DNA of 64,000 bases from the NCBI GenBank assembly GCA_937951485.1, contig CALEDJ010000018.1, forward strand, positions 40,902 through 104,901, in the 5' to 3' direction. A program made the translations under genes and the position numbers. This stretch comes from an uncultured bacterium (lineage in GTDB: Bacteria > Hydrogenedentota > Hydrogenedentia > Hydrogenedentales > CAILVY01). Each line of letters starts with the position of its first letter. Within the stretch, counting starts at the first letter, position 1. This document shows positions 17,351 through 26,448 of this stretch, in pieces. The notes beneath the pieces were generated by a model. That model was given only the letters and a program-made list of their open reading frames with translations. It made no database searches and was not told the DNA's origin.

Positions 17351-18678
17351 TCAGTGCGCCTGGGCGCATTCCACGAGGACGTGGTGCACAGCCCAATAGG
17401 CGGGCTTTTTCCAGAGCAATTCCACGGTGTCGGGGGTATCGGGGTTGTCGCCAAAGAGGAGGGGCATGTGCACATGGGGATTCCTGCAAACAGGCAGCAG
17501 GTCGGACCTGTCCGTCTTCGCGAAGAAGGGTCCGAGCCAGGAATCGCGGTCGCGCACGCCCCAAAAAGTGACGCCGGAAACCCCCCGCACGGCCAGGCAT
17601 GCGCCAAGCACATCGCGGATGATCTGCGCCTGAAGCGCGAGCGCTTCAGGGGTGGCGACGGGGCGGACGTCCGGCGTGTCGCAGTATTCGCGATACAGGT
17701 CCATGAGGCTGACATCCATCTCGGTGATTTCCACCATAACGCCGCGGTTTGTGAGGCGCTCCGCGAAGTGGCGCAGCCGCCGCGTGAAGCAGGCGGGATC
17801 GCGCCGGTAATGGTCCACGGCGTGGAGGTGCATCTGAACGCCGACGCCGTCAATGAGAGGGCGGCCGCCTTCCTCCAGCGCGCGCAAATGATCGATCAGC
17901 AATTCTGCGCGCCGGAGTTTCCAGCAGATCATGGCATCGAAGACGCCTGGAATCTCCGGACAGGGCGGGTCGCAGGGGGCACGCGGCAAATCCGATTCGT
18001 GAAAATAGTCGTTGTAGAACAGCAGGGCGTCGGGGTCGGCGCGGCGCGCCGCGCGGAAGGCCGCCTCGATAAAGGCAATGCCGCTCTCCCGCTTCCAGGT
18101 GCTTTCCACCAGGCTTTCGGGGCCGAGCGTATGCAGGTTCTCACCCGGCAAGGGCGGCGCATCGGTCAATATCTCATTGATAACGTCCCACTGGTGGATG
18201 CGACCCCGGTAGCGCTGCACAACGTGGGTGATATGGTCCTCCATGCGGTCCAGTAATTCCCGGCCTTGCAGTGCGTCCACCCAAGGCAGGGTCTCCCGCT
18301 GAACCAGCACATGCCCGCGAACCCGCTGGCCGTGCCGCTCCGCGAAGTCCGCCACGCAGTCCGCCCATTCCCAGCGGAAGCGGCCCGGTTCCGGCTGGAT
18401 GTGGACCCATTTGAAGGCGTTTTCCTCGGTGATGGAATTGAATTCCGTCGCCGTGACGCGCTGATATTCCGGGTCCCCTTTCTCCGGCCACAGCGCCCCT
18501 GGCGGTCGCTCCTGGTCCAACCGGTATAAAGCCCGGCTTGCGCCGCAAGCGCGCGCAACGGCATTGCATCGGATGGGTTCTGCGCCAGGGGGGTGGATTC
18601 TCCACACGCGGCCAGGATCAGGCATGCGGGCAGGATTAGACTGCAACGGAACGCATCAGTAAACAGGATTCTTATCAT
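17351..18678 (-). pseudogene. GH10 endoxylanase-like lipoprotein gene with a frameshift
   Basis: The main frame (17351 up to about 18520) encodes a full GH10 TIM barrel. It has TEFNSITEENAFKW near the start, the acid/base Glu in WDVINEIL and the nucleophile Glu in VEITEMDVS. The expected N-terminus lies in another frame: an ATG at 18678 starts a lipoprotein signal (SLILPACLILAACGESTP, lipobox LAAC) followed by LRALAAQAGLYTG, which then runs out of frame. Joining GLYTG to LDQERPPG needs one extra base near 18519-18523, so one base appears deleted. It may be a sequencing error or a genuine recent lesion; catalytic residues are untouched. If repaired, the product is about 442 residues and surface-anchored. 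The start lies 11 nt after the glycosyltransferase stop. Confidence 0.75.
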
Positions 18679-18688
18679 GCTTGCGGCG

Positions 18689-19945
18689 TCATGTTGTGGG
18701 GGCACACTGCTGACGCAGCACGTGCTCCATACAGAGGATATATTCGGCCGCCCTGGCGCGGCGGCTGTAAGCGGCGACCGCGGCGGCGCGGCCGCGTTCA
18801 CCGTATTCCCGCCGCAGTGCCGGGTCTTCCGCCAGCCGCACAATCGCATCGGCGAAGGCGCGCGCATTTTCCGGTTCCACGACAATGCCCGCGCCGGTTG
18901 CTTCGAGCACCGCCTGTGCCTGTCCCCGCGCCCCCAGGATGATTGGTCGGGAGCAGGCCATGATCTCAAACATCTTCGACGGTATATTGAAGCGGAACAC
19001 TTCCAGGTCGCGCAGCGGCACCAGGCAGATGTCGGCCGTGGCGTAGCATTCCGGCATGCGCTCCCTCGGCTGCATGGGGAGAAATATAACATTGTCCAGT
19101 CCCATTTGTTTCGCCCGCGCGATGAGCGCTTCACGTTCCGCGCCGCTGCCGGCAAAGACGAAAAGAATCCGGTCGTGGCCCCGCAGCCGTTCCGCCGCTT
19201 CGAGAATGGTCACCAATCCCTGCGACATGCCGTGCGTGCCGACATACATGACGATGACCCGATCATGCCACCCGTGCTCCACGCGCAGGGGCGTCATGGG
19301 GTCCCGGGGGGCAAAAAACGTCTCATCAATGCCGTTGGTGATGACATGAATCTTCTCTGGGGGGATACCGCGCGCCGCGATGTGATCGCGCGTGGCGGGC
19401 GCCACCGTCACCACGGCCCGCGCCCTCCGGTACATGAACCGCTCCAGCCATGAAAGCAGGGCTATCGCCGCCGGGTTGCGGATGGCGCCCAAATCAATGA
19501 TTTGTTTCGGCCAGAGGTCGCGCACCTCCAGCACAAACGGCCGCCGCTTGAGCAACGATACCACGTAGCCCGCAATGCCGCACAGCATCTGCGGCGAGGT
19601 GGCGACGACCACATCGCATTGGCCCGAAAAAAAAGCCCCGGTGATGATCGCGGAAATCATGAAGGTGATGAAGCACAGGCTGCGCCGGAACACCCCCTGG
19701 TTCGGCGCGGCATAGAGCCAGCAACGCAGCACCTCGATGCCGTCCAGGCACTCGCGATACAGCAGCCTTCCCCGGTATTCCGGCGGCACCTCGCCTGTTG
19801 GGTGGTTCGGCAGCCCGCACACCACCGTCACCGCGTGCCCGGCCTGCACCCAATGGCGCGCATGCTCATGGGTCCGCGCCGCCGGCGCGTTCGACTCCGG
19901 TGGGAAGTATTGACACAGAAATAGAATCCGCACGTGATTATGCAC
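18689..19945 (-). CDS. GT4-family glycosyltransferase (WbuB-like)
   Basis: The 418-residue protein has the two-Rossmann GT-B layout. The N-terminal part starts RILFLCQYFPPESNAPAART, typical of WbuB/WcaI-like transferases. The C-terminal part contains MYVGTHGMSQGL, FAGSGAERE, and the donor-binding stretch FRFNIPSKMFEIMACSRPII, where a conserved EX7E-like region would sit. A central hydrophobic patch (residues 90-140) suggests membrane association. It would add a sugar to a lipid-linked glycan, but donor and acceptor are unknown. The start is a GTG with an AGGA box. Transcription would continue into the GH10 lipoprotein gene. Confidence 0.88.
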   Translation of the reverse strand: MHNHVRILFLCQYFPPESNAPAARTHEHARHWVQAGHAVTVVCGLPNHPTGEVPPEYRGRLLYRECLDGIEVLRCWLYAAPNQGVFRRSLCFITFMISAIITGAFFSGQCDVVVATSPQMLCGIAGYVVSLLKRRPFVLEVRDLWPKQIIDLGAIRNPAAIALLSWLERFMYRRARAVVTVAPATRDHIAARGIPPEKIHVITNGIDETFFAPRDPMTPLRVEHGWHDRVIVMYVGTHGMSQGLVTILEAAERLRGHDRILFVFAGSGAEREALIARAKQMGLDNVIFLPMQPRERMPECYATADICLVPLRDLEVFRFNIPSKMFEIMACSRPIILGARGQAQAVLEATGAGIVVEPENARAFADAIVRLAEDPALRREYGERGRAAAVAAYSRRARAAEYILCMEHVLRQQCAPTT

Positions 19946-20106
19946 TCTTCCTGCAATGACCGTCCGCCGTGTCGGCGGCGATTTCCAGGATACTATCCCC
20001 CCAATCGCCTCGAATCAACCTGAAGATCGTTCACAAAGACGAGACAGGGATTCGCGATGGTTTCCGCAGGGGCCTTACAATGTACCACATCGGGAGAGAG
20101 AAGGTC

Positions 20107-21004
20107 ATGAAAGAAAGCACACGACGGGAATTCATGCGGCGCGCCGCGGCGTCGGCGGGCGGTGATCCGGCGGCATACCCGTTGGACGGCGGTGATTTGA
20201 TGTCCGTACTCACACAGTCTTGTCCAAAACAGGTTATAGAGGATGGTGAGAGACCATGCCCAGAACCCTTGGAAAATCCTGTTGAATAAAAATGATGTGG
20301 GGGGACTTATCCTATACGCAAACCTCTCCGTGGGAATTTCTGAGGCATCATTGGCCCGTGTACCAAGGTGTCTTGTTTTTGTTTCCCCTCACCCCACCCC
20401 TCTCCCGGAGGGAGAGGGGGTACATGGCGAAACCGGAGGCATGCTGTCGCTCCCTCTCCCGGAGGGAGAGGGGGTACATGGGGAAACCGGAGGCATGCTG
20501 TCGCTCCCTCTCCCGGAGGGAGAGGGGGTACATGGCGAAACCGGAGGCATGCTGTCGCTCCCTCTCCCGGAGGAAGAGGGGGTACATGGCGAAACCGGAG
20601 GCATGCTGTCGCTCCCTCTCCCGGTGGGAGAGGGGTGGGGTGAGGGGAAAGATTAATATGACAAAAGACTTTTCTCAGAAGTCAGAATATTTTGGACACC
20701 ACTGGTGCTCACAGAAGACGCCATATCGCCACATGACGCGATTTTCTGGGAAATGAACGACCCGACGGCGGTGCGCCGCGGCCAATGGAAACTGGTCATC
20801 AACGGGCAACTGGTGGAAGGCGTGCCGCCGGAGGATGCGGTGCATCTCGCCGACCTGGGTAGCGCCGAGGGTGAGTGGCGCAATCTTCGCGATGCGCACC
20901 CCGATATCGTCCGCGAATTGCAGGCAATGGCCGAGGCGTGGCGCGCGGCCATCGAAACGCGCTTGAAAGAAGAATGGCAACCGCGTATCCGGGAACTGGC
21001 GTAG
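20107..21004 (+). pseudogene. Sulfatase gene remnant interrupted by a 54-bp repeat array
   Basis: The left piece starts at ATG 20107 with a Tat signal of the sulfatase type (MKESTRREFMRRAAASAGG). It jumps directly to a PLDGGDLMSVL segment that normally lies near the sulfatase C-terminus, so the catalytic middle is deleted. The frame then decays and is followed by the tandem repeat array. The right piece, from about 20690 to 21004, encodes a sulfatase C-terminal tail (EDAISPHDAIFWEMNDPTAV, then RRGQWKLVINGQLVEG) ending at TAG. No formylglycine motif or metal ligands remain. The three parts lie in the correct order, which suggests one ancestral gene disrupted by deletion and repeat insertion. 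Confidence 0.75.
20386..20647 (+). repeat. 54-bp tandem repeat array 1 with inverted ends
   Basis: Four units start at 20401, 20455, 20509 and 20563, each exactly 54 bp, and a partial fifth starts at 20617. Each unit begins with a hairpin (ctctcccggagggagag) followed by a 36-base linker containing gaggcatgct. The outer ends, ctcaccccacccctctccc on the left and gggagaggggtggggtgag on the right, are inverted copies of each other. The linkers are nearly identical, so this is not a CRISPR array. A homologous array in the opposite orientation lies at 63711-63978. Confidence 0.9.
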
Positions 21005-21460
21005 AGAGAACGCGGAATGCGGAATGGGGGAAAGCATAAAGGGTGATAGCGGCGGGGGATGTGAAAGACAAAACAGTGCGCCACGACAATCCATGTCACT
21101 CCGCTGAAGCATTACTGAATTATCGCCTTTTTGGCGTACGCAAGCCGTGCTTGTGCTTCCTCTTTCGCAGCACCGCAATCTTCAGGTTAACAGATAACCT
21201 TAACGCGCGCGCTGCCTGGAACCCAATCTGCGTCATTGCGAGTGAAACGAAGCATTTCAAAACAACGGCGGCCTCATGATGTCCGAGATTGTTTCGTTGC
21301 GCTCGAAAGGACAATGCCGTACCCGGAATGACTCTGTGTAATCAGTTGAGATGCAGGTATTTCCGGGTGTGCGAACTGCAGAGTGTTTTTTCGATGCTCC
21401 GGGTTGTGGGCGAAGGCCATGTTGGGGTATTGTTGGGAATCACCATGTGGGCGTGAACGC
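21005..21460. repeat. Intergenic region with dispersed inverted repeat
   Basis: No gene is seen in these 456 bases. A small hairpin (aggtta/taacct) lies at 21184-21200. A larger imperfect inverted repeat has a left arm at 21231-21258 (starting cgtcattgcgag) and a right arm at 21285-21319 (ending ggacaatgccg). It resembles the widespread cgtcattgcgag...gaagcaatc intergenic repeat type. The hemW ribosome site is weak. Confidence 0.6.
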
Positions 21461-22816
21461 ATGATCGCTATCTATGTGCACATTCCTTTCTGCCGCACGC
21501 GATGCCCCTACTGTGATTTCGTGAGCGAGGCCGTCTCGGGCGATCCGCCGCGGAACTATGTTGACGCGATTATCCGAGAGATAAATGAATTCTCCGTTAT
21601 CGCCCGCGGCCGAATAACAAACACGCAATCCGACCAAGCGCCCAGCGCTTCTCATTCCCGCCCCTCTTCCCGCCATTCCCGCGCAAATGGGAATCCATAT
21701 CCCTGTTCCTCCCGTCGCTTCCGCTCCCATGCCCGTTGCGGCCGGCCCCCCGACCGCCCTGGGGCGCCGACCGAAGGTCTCCAATTTTCCCGGCAGCGAA
21801 GGGGTGCAGAACCCGGCACGCTGAAGCGTGAACAACATACTTGGTGCGGGAATGAGGGGATTGTCGCAGGCGCGGGTGGGGTTCGCAGTGTCTTCTTTGG
21901 CGGCGGCACGCCGTCGCTGTTGGCGCCATCGGCGCTGCAACGCATTCTCGATGCCATCCGCAATCACATTGGCCTGAGGCCGGGCGCCGAAATTACGCTG
22001 GAGGCCAACCCCGACGATGTGACGCCGGGCCTGGCGGATGCCTGGCGGGACATGGGCATCAACCGCGTAAGCCTGGGCGTGCAGCATTTTGATGATCGCG
22101 TGCTGCGCTATCTGGGCCGTCGTCACGATGGGGACACGGCGCGGCGCGCCTGCGCCATCATCGCCGAACGATTCGTCAACTGGAATTTGGACCTTATCTT
22201 TGGCGTGCCGCCGCTCGAGGCCTGGGACGAAACCCTCGCCGCGTGCGCGGCCATCGCGCCGCCGCATATCGCCGCCTACGGGCTGACCTACGAGCCGGGC
22301 ACGCCCTTTGAGCGCCGTGCGGGCGATGCCGTCGGTGAAGAAACGTGGCTTGATCTCTATCAGCGGGCGGAGGCCGCGTTCGCCGGCTACGATCATTACG
22401 AAATTTCCAACTATGCCCGGCCGGGTTTCCAATGCGCGCACAATCTGGTCTATTGGCGCAACGAGGAGTACGTCGGATTCGGCACGGGCGCATACTCATT
22501 TCTCGATGGGGTCCGCGCCCGCAATCATCCCGAAACGGCGCAATATCTGGCGCGACCAGGGGAAAAAGCGGAATCGCTGCGTCTGAGTGAACGCGAAATC
22601 CGCATCGAGACGCTGATTCAACACTTCCGCCTGCGGGCGGGGGTGTCCAAGACGTACTACCGGAGTCGCTTTGGCTGCGATGTGCGGGGGGATTTCGGCC
22701 CTCAATGCGATGCCCTGATTCGTCGTGGATTGTTGGAGGAAGATGCCGAATCCATTCGCCCCACCGCGATGGGGTTCCCGCTCAACAATGAAATCGGCCT
22801 TGCCCTTGTGGAGTGA
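21461..22816 (+). CDS. hemW: HemW-like radical SAM protein with a repeat-derived in-frame insertion
   Basis: The ATG at 21461 gives 451 residues. The radical SAM motif CRTRCPYCDF (residues 11-20) is intact, and FFGGGTPSLL, ITLEANPDD, RVSLGVQHF and FGVPP follow as in HemW/HemN-type proteins. HemW is a haem chaperone rather than a true coproporphyrinogen oxidase in characterised cases. Between VDAIIREINEF and VRSVFFGGGTPS the family has only a short linker, but here residues 45-140 are low-complexity, Arg/Pro/Ser-rich and encoded by palindromic DNA (21593-21881). That adds about 75-95 residues compared with the usual 370-380. The frame is kept, so the protein may still fold with an exposed loop. 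Confidence 0.85.
   Translation: MIAIYVHIPFCRTRCPYCDFVSEAVSGDPPRNYVDAIIREINEFSVIARGRITNTQSDQAPSASHSRPSSRHSRANGNPYPCSSRRFRSHARCGRPPDRPGAPTEGLQFSRQRRGAEPGTLKREQHTWCGNEGIVAGAGGVRSVFFGGGTPSLLAPSALQRILDAIRNHIGLRPGAEITLEANPDDVTPGLADAWRDMGINRVSLGVQHFDDRVLRYLGRRHDGDTARRACAIIAERFVNWNLDLIFGVPPLEAWDETLAACAAIAPPHIAAYGLTYEPGTPFERRAGDAVGEETWLDLYQRAEAAFAGYDHYEISNYARPGFQCAHNLVYWRNEEYVGFGTGAYSFLDGVRARNHPETAQYLARPGEKAESLRLSEREIRIETLIQHFRLRAGVSKTYYRSRFGCDVRGDFGPQCDALIRRGLLEEDAESIRPTAMGFPLNNEIGLALVE
21593..21881 (+). repeat. Palindromic repeat element inserted in frame within hemW
   Basis: The DNA of this segment contains intergenic-style hairpins: attccc/gggaat around 21675-21694 and cacgct-ga-agcgtg around 21818-21831. 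The encoded residues have no counterpart in HemW. It looks like a coding-region repeat insertion similar in principle to Rickettsia palindromic elements. Exact ends are uncertain by about 10 bases. Confidence 0.6.
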
Positions 22817-22824
22817 AACATAAT

Positions 22825-22858
22825 CGGACCGATCAGCCGGATCAGACCGATCGGTCCG
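22825..22858. terminator. Inverted repeat between convergent genes
   Basis: cggaccgatc (22825-22834) and gatcggtccg (22849-22858) form a perfect 10-bp stem with a 14-base loop between the convergent hemW and isomerase-like genes. There is no T-tract on either side, so its role as a bidirectional terminator is inferred from position only. Confidence 0.45.
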
Positions 22859-22885
22859 CTGCCATTGCGCCGCAGGATGAATTGC

Positions 22886-23719
22886 TCAGCAGAACTGTTC
22901 CAGGTACCATGCGCCGCGCATGAAGCCTTCCTCGCGGGTCTGCGTGCTGTCTTCGTGTTCGATACTCAGCACGCCGTCGTAGCCGTTGGCGCGCAGATGG
23001 CTCACGTATTCACCCCAGTTGATGTTGCCGAATCCGGGGATGACATAGCGCCACCAGCCATTCGCGTAAATGCCCATGCGGGCGCGCCTGGCCTTGTCCA
23101 CCAGCGTGTCCTTCGCGTGCGTGTGGAAGATGCGGTCCTTGAACATCGAGACCGGCAGCAGGTGGTCGCATTCCTGGTGGTAGAGGTGCGAGGGGTCGTA
23201 GTTCAACCCGAAATTGGCGTCTGGTATTGCCTCGAAGAGCGCCTCGAAGGTGTCAATCCCCTGCAGGCAGGTCTGGAACCAGTTCTCCAGGGCGATGTTG
23301 ATTTTGTGCTTGCGGGCGTGCGCGAGGATCGGCTTGAACGCCTTGGGCAGCACCTTGCGGATGGTGTCCATCTTGCTCATGCCTTCGGCGGGGAATCCGC
23401 TGAGCATGCACACAACGGGCACGCCGAGTTTGACCGCCGCGTCAATGGTCTTTTTCGCCTGCGCCTGCACCTTGCCGACCAGTTTGGGGTTGGTGATGTC
23501 GCAGGTGTAGTAGGCCAGCGAACTGAATTCCAGCATGCGCTCGTCGAGCGCATCCAGAATGGTCTTCACGCGCTTGGGGGTGAGTTTGTCCGGGTCAATG
23601 TGCTTGCCGCCCGGCTGGGTGACGACTTCCAGGCAGGGGATGGACGCCGACTCGGCGAAATCCAGAACGACTTCCAGGTTTTCCGTGGCGAATGGCGCCG
23701 TTAACATGCCGACTTTCAT
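22886..23719 (-). CDS. Sugar phosphate isomerase/epimerase-like TIM barrel protein
   Basis: The 277-residue protein belongs to the xylose-isomerase-like AP endonuclease-2 fold. Metal-binding residues appear in order as expected: ALENW (Glu), NYDPSH (Asp and His), HTHAKD (His, Asp) and SIEHED (Glu). It starts MKVGMLTAPFATENLEVVLD with a GGAAGGAG box upstream. There is no signal peptide, so it should be cytoplasmic. Members isomerise or epimerise ketoses, or act on inositol- and keto-sugar derivatives; the substrate here is unknown. It stands alone, convergent with hemW. Confidence 0.85.
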   Translation of the reverse strand: MKVGMLTAPFATENLEVVLDFAESASIPCLEVVTQPGGKHIDPDKLTPKRVKTILDALDERMLEFSSLAYYTCDITNPKLVGKVQAQAKKTIDAAVKLGVPVVCMLSGFPAEGMSKMDTIRKVLPKAFKPILAHARKHKINIALENWFQTCLQGIDTFEALFEAIPDANFGLNYDPSHLYHQECDHLLPVSMFKDRIFHTHAKDTLVDKARRARMGIYANGWWRYVIPGFGNINWGEYVSHLRANGYDGVLSIEHEDSTQTREEGFMRGAWYLEQFC

Positions 23720-23896
23720 GATGGTGCTCCTTCCGTGGGCGCGTTCCCGCGCGCCAGGTGTTTCCGCGAAAAAGAACGCCGCCGCGTCGGCGGCGTGACG
23801 GCATCATATGCGATCCGGCGGCATTTTCCCAAATACGTGGCGCGCCGCCGGCGATGGGCCGCCGACGGCGCTTCAACAAGGGAATTGAGAAAGAGA

Positions 23897-25312
23897 CTAT
23901 GCGCCCTGTGCCATGCGGTATTCCGAGGTGGTCACGTCTTCCGGATAGGCTTCAATGCCCATTTCGCTCATGTCGAGGCCCAGGTATTCCTCTTCGGCGG
24001 TGACACGCAGGCCGAAGATCGCCTTGGTGATCAGCCACAGGACGAGCGATACGACAACGGTGAATGCACCCACCGCCGCAACGCCGATGGCCTGCACGAT
24101 CAGTTGTGTGATGCCGCCGCCGTAGAACACGCCCGTCTCCAGATTGAACAGCCCCACGGCCAAGGTGCCCCAGATGCCGTTGACCAGATGCACCGACAGT
24201 GCACCCACCGGGTCGTCAATGTGAATCCTGTCGAAACACAGCACCGCCTCCACTACCAGCACGCCCGCGATCAGGCCTATGATCACGCTGCCGAAGACGC
24301 TCACGCCATCGCATGGCGCGGTGATCGCCACCAGTCCCGCCAGACACCCGTTGATCATCATGCTGAGGTCCGGCGTACCTACGCGCAACCACGCATACAA
24401 ACATGCCGCCATCAGGCCCGCCGCCGCCGCCATGGCCGTGGTCACTGCGATATGCGCAATCGCGACAGGGTCCGCCGCCATCGTGCTGCCGGGGTTGAAC
24501 CCGAACCATCCCAGCCAGAGAATCAACCCGCCCAGCGTCGCCATCGCCATGTTATGGCCGGGAATCGGGCTGACGCCGCCATCCTGCTTGTATTTGCCCA
24601 GGCGCGGTCCAAGCAGAACCGCTCCCACCAACCCGGCCCAGCCGCCTACGCTATGCACCACCGTGGACCCGGCAAAGTCGCCGAAACTCGTGCCCATGAT
24701 GTCGCTCAGCCAGCCGCCGCCCCAAATCCAGTGCCCGGTGATGGGATACATGATCGCCACCAGCAACGCGGAGAAGAGAATATACGCCTGGAACTTGATC
24801 CGTTCCGCCACAACGCCGGACACAATGGTCGCGGCCGTCGCTGCAAACACCAACTGGAAAAAGAACTTCGCCTCAAGCGGCACTCCGGCCCAGGAGATCG
24901 CCGAATACACACCCCGATACGCATCCTCGATCGCGGGGCTGTTGTCCGCACCTGCCAGGAAGAAGCCCTTCAACCCCATCAGCGCGAAACCGTCGCCAAA
25001 CATCAGCGCGAAACCCGTCGCCCAGAAGGTGAGGCACGATATCGCGAAGACAATAAAGTTCTTCGCCAGGATGTTTACAGCGTTTTTGGATCGGCAGAAA
25101 CCCGATTCGACGAAGGCGAAGCCCGCGTTCATCCAGAAGACCAGGAATCCCGCGATCATCACCCATACGGTATCCATTATCACTTGGTTCGTGATTATCT
25201 CTTCGTCCGCATCCGATGCCATTGCCGCGCCCGCAGGCGTCAACAACACCAATATCATGGCTGCCACAGCCATGGCGGTTTTACCTTTTGTGACAAGCAA
25301 TAATTTTCTCAT
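23897..25312 (-). CDS. amt: Ammonium transporter
   Basis: The 471-residue Amt/Rh protein has a cleavable-looking signal (residues 1-33) and about eleven membrane segments. Signature [13 protein letters not shown] and the later [10 protein letters not shown] place both pore histidines of the twin-His site. The short C-terminal tail ([16 protein letters not shown]) is the canonical regulatory tail contacted by PII proteins, although no glnK lies in the window. A sigma-54 promoter is found 78-92 bases upstream, so nitrogen control is expected. The start has a GGAG box about eleven bases away. Confidence 0.95.
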   Translation of the reverse strand: MRKLLLVTKGKTAMAVAAMILVLLTPAGAAMASDADEEIITNQVIMDTVWVMIAGFLVFWMNAGFAFVESGFCRSKNAVNILAKNFIVFAISCLTFWATGFALMFGDGFALMGLKGFFLAGADNSPAIEDAYRGVYSAISWAGVPLEAKFFFQLVFAATAATIVSGVVAERIKFQAYILFSALLVAIMYPITGHWIWGGGWLSDIMGTSFGDFAGSTVVHSVGGWAGLVGAVLLGPRLGKYKQDGGVSPIPGHNMAMATLGGLILWLGWFGFNPGSTMAADPVAIAHIAVTTAMAAAAGLMAACLYAWLRVGTPDLSMMINGCLAGLVAITAPCDGVSVFGSVIIGLIAGVLVVEAVLCFDRIHIDDPVGALSVHLVNGIWGTLAVGLFNLETGVFYGGGITQLIVQAIGVAAVGAFTVVVSLVLWLITKAIFGLRVTAEEEYLGLDMSEMGIEAYPEDVTTSEYRMAQGA

Positions 25313-25389
25313 GCTGCGCTGCGCTCCTTCGTTTCTCGCGTATGGATCTTCCGCCTTGTCCGGACCCGAGACAGTCCTTCAGGTAGGGC

Positions 25390-25404
25390 GCAATGATTGT
25401 GCCA
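25390..25404 (-). promoter_or_regulatory. Sigma-54 (-24/-12) promoter of amt
   Basis: Read on the minus strand the site is TGGCAC-AATCA-TTGC, a full match to the -24/-12 consensus with five-base spacing. Its distance to the amt ATG leaves a leader of about 65 bases. An NtrC-type activator site should lie upstream, within the AT-rich stretch to 25600, but I could not identify one. Confidence 0.75.
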
Positions 25405-25648
25405 AAAGAGTCCCAATCCTTTGGGAATGACAAAACAGTGCGCCGGAAATTCGCGTAAGATGCTTTTTCACAAAGAGATAGAAAGAGAATGCAATTTTTG
25501 ATTACAAGGGCAAAACACATGCGAGGCAGCCCCAAACAGGGGGTTCAATCTCGATTGGGAAAATCAAAGCATACGATTCTGTATGATTTTGAACGTCAAG
25601 ACCACGCAGCCGTAGTTTTTCCCGGAGGTGCGGCTGATCACAGGGGGG
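25405..25648. other. AT-rich region upstream of amt
   Basis: This stretch between the amt promoter and the end of the convergently placed HAD gene is more AT-rich than the surroundings. A short inverted pair, atacgattctgtat near 25571-25584, is visible. It probably contains activator sites for the sigma-54 promoter. No gene is seen. Confidence 0.4.
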
Positions 25649-26410
25649 CTAAACAGATATGACGCCCACCGACGGCAGGATGTGGGTCGGGCGGTAGGGG
25701 AAGGCGTCCACCATCTCGCGGCTGGTGACGCCGGTGAGCACGAGGATGGTTTCCAGGCCGGACTCGACGCCGGCGATGATGTCCGTGTCCATGCGGTCGC
25801 CGACCATGACGGTGTTTTCGGAGTGAACGCCGAGGTATTTCAGGGCGCTGCGCATCATGAAGGGATTGGGTTTGCCGATGAAGAACGGCGCTCGGCCCGT
25901 GGCCTTTTCGATCAACGCGGCCATCGCGCCGCAGGCAGGCACGATCCCGTCCTCTGTCGGCCCGGCGGGGTCGGGATTCGTGGCCACGAAACGCGCTCCG
26001 TCGGCCACGAGCCGGATGGCGCGGGTCACCGCCTCGAAACTGTAGGAATGGGTTTCCCCCAGCACGACATAGTCCGGGCGCTGATCCGTAATGACGTAGC
26101 CCGCCTGGTGGATGGCGCTGGTCAGGCCGCTTTCTCCGATGACATACGCGGAACCGCCGGGTTTCTGCGTCTGGAGAAACATGGCGGTCGCCATCGCCGA
26201 CGAGAAAATGTGATCCGGCGTGATGTCCAGGCCGATCAGGCGCAAGCGGTGTGATAAGTCGCCGGGAGTGAACAGCGGATTATTGGTCAGGACGAGGAAA
26301 CGCGCATCCTTCTCCCGCAATTGCCGCAGAAACCCCGGCGCTTCGGGGATCACCGTGCGCCCCCGCACCAGCACGCCGTCCATGTCAATCAGGTAGTTCT
26401 TTGTACTCAT
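25649..26410 (-). CDS. HAD-superfamily hydrolase, NagD-like (class IIA)
   Basis: The ATG at 26410, with a GGAA box, gives 253 residues; an upstream in-frame start would add 14 residues with no family match. HAD motif I is [11 protein letters not shown], motif II is LTNNPLF, and motifs III/IV are KPNPFMM and [10 protein letters not shown]. The cap region between motifs II and III has the C2a type of NagD phosphatases. It is expected to be a cytoplasmic phosphatase for small phosphorylated metabolites. It lies 38 nt downstream of the mannose-1-phosphate guanylyltransferase gene, so it may act on a sugar phosphate. Confidence 0.88.
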   Translation of the reverse strand: MSTKNYLIDMDGVLVRGRTVIPEAPGFLRQLREKDARFLVLTNNPLFTPGDLSHRLRLIGLDITPDHIFSSAMATAMFLQTQKPGGSAYVIGESGLTSAIHQAGYVITDQRPDYVVLGETHSYSFEAVTRAIRLVADGARFVATNPDPAGPTEDGIVPACGAMAALIEKATGRAPFFIGKPNPFMMRSALKYLGVHSENTVMVGDRMDTDIIAGVESGLETILVLTGVTSREMVDAFPYRPTHILPSVGVISV

Positions 26411-26448
26411 GTCGTTCCATTCATTTGCTGCCGCGCTCGCTTTGCGCA

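Noticed and set aside
20386-20647. CRISPR array
   Set aside because: The would-be spacers are nearly identical to each other and no cas genes are present; it is a tandem repeat of 54 bp.
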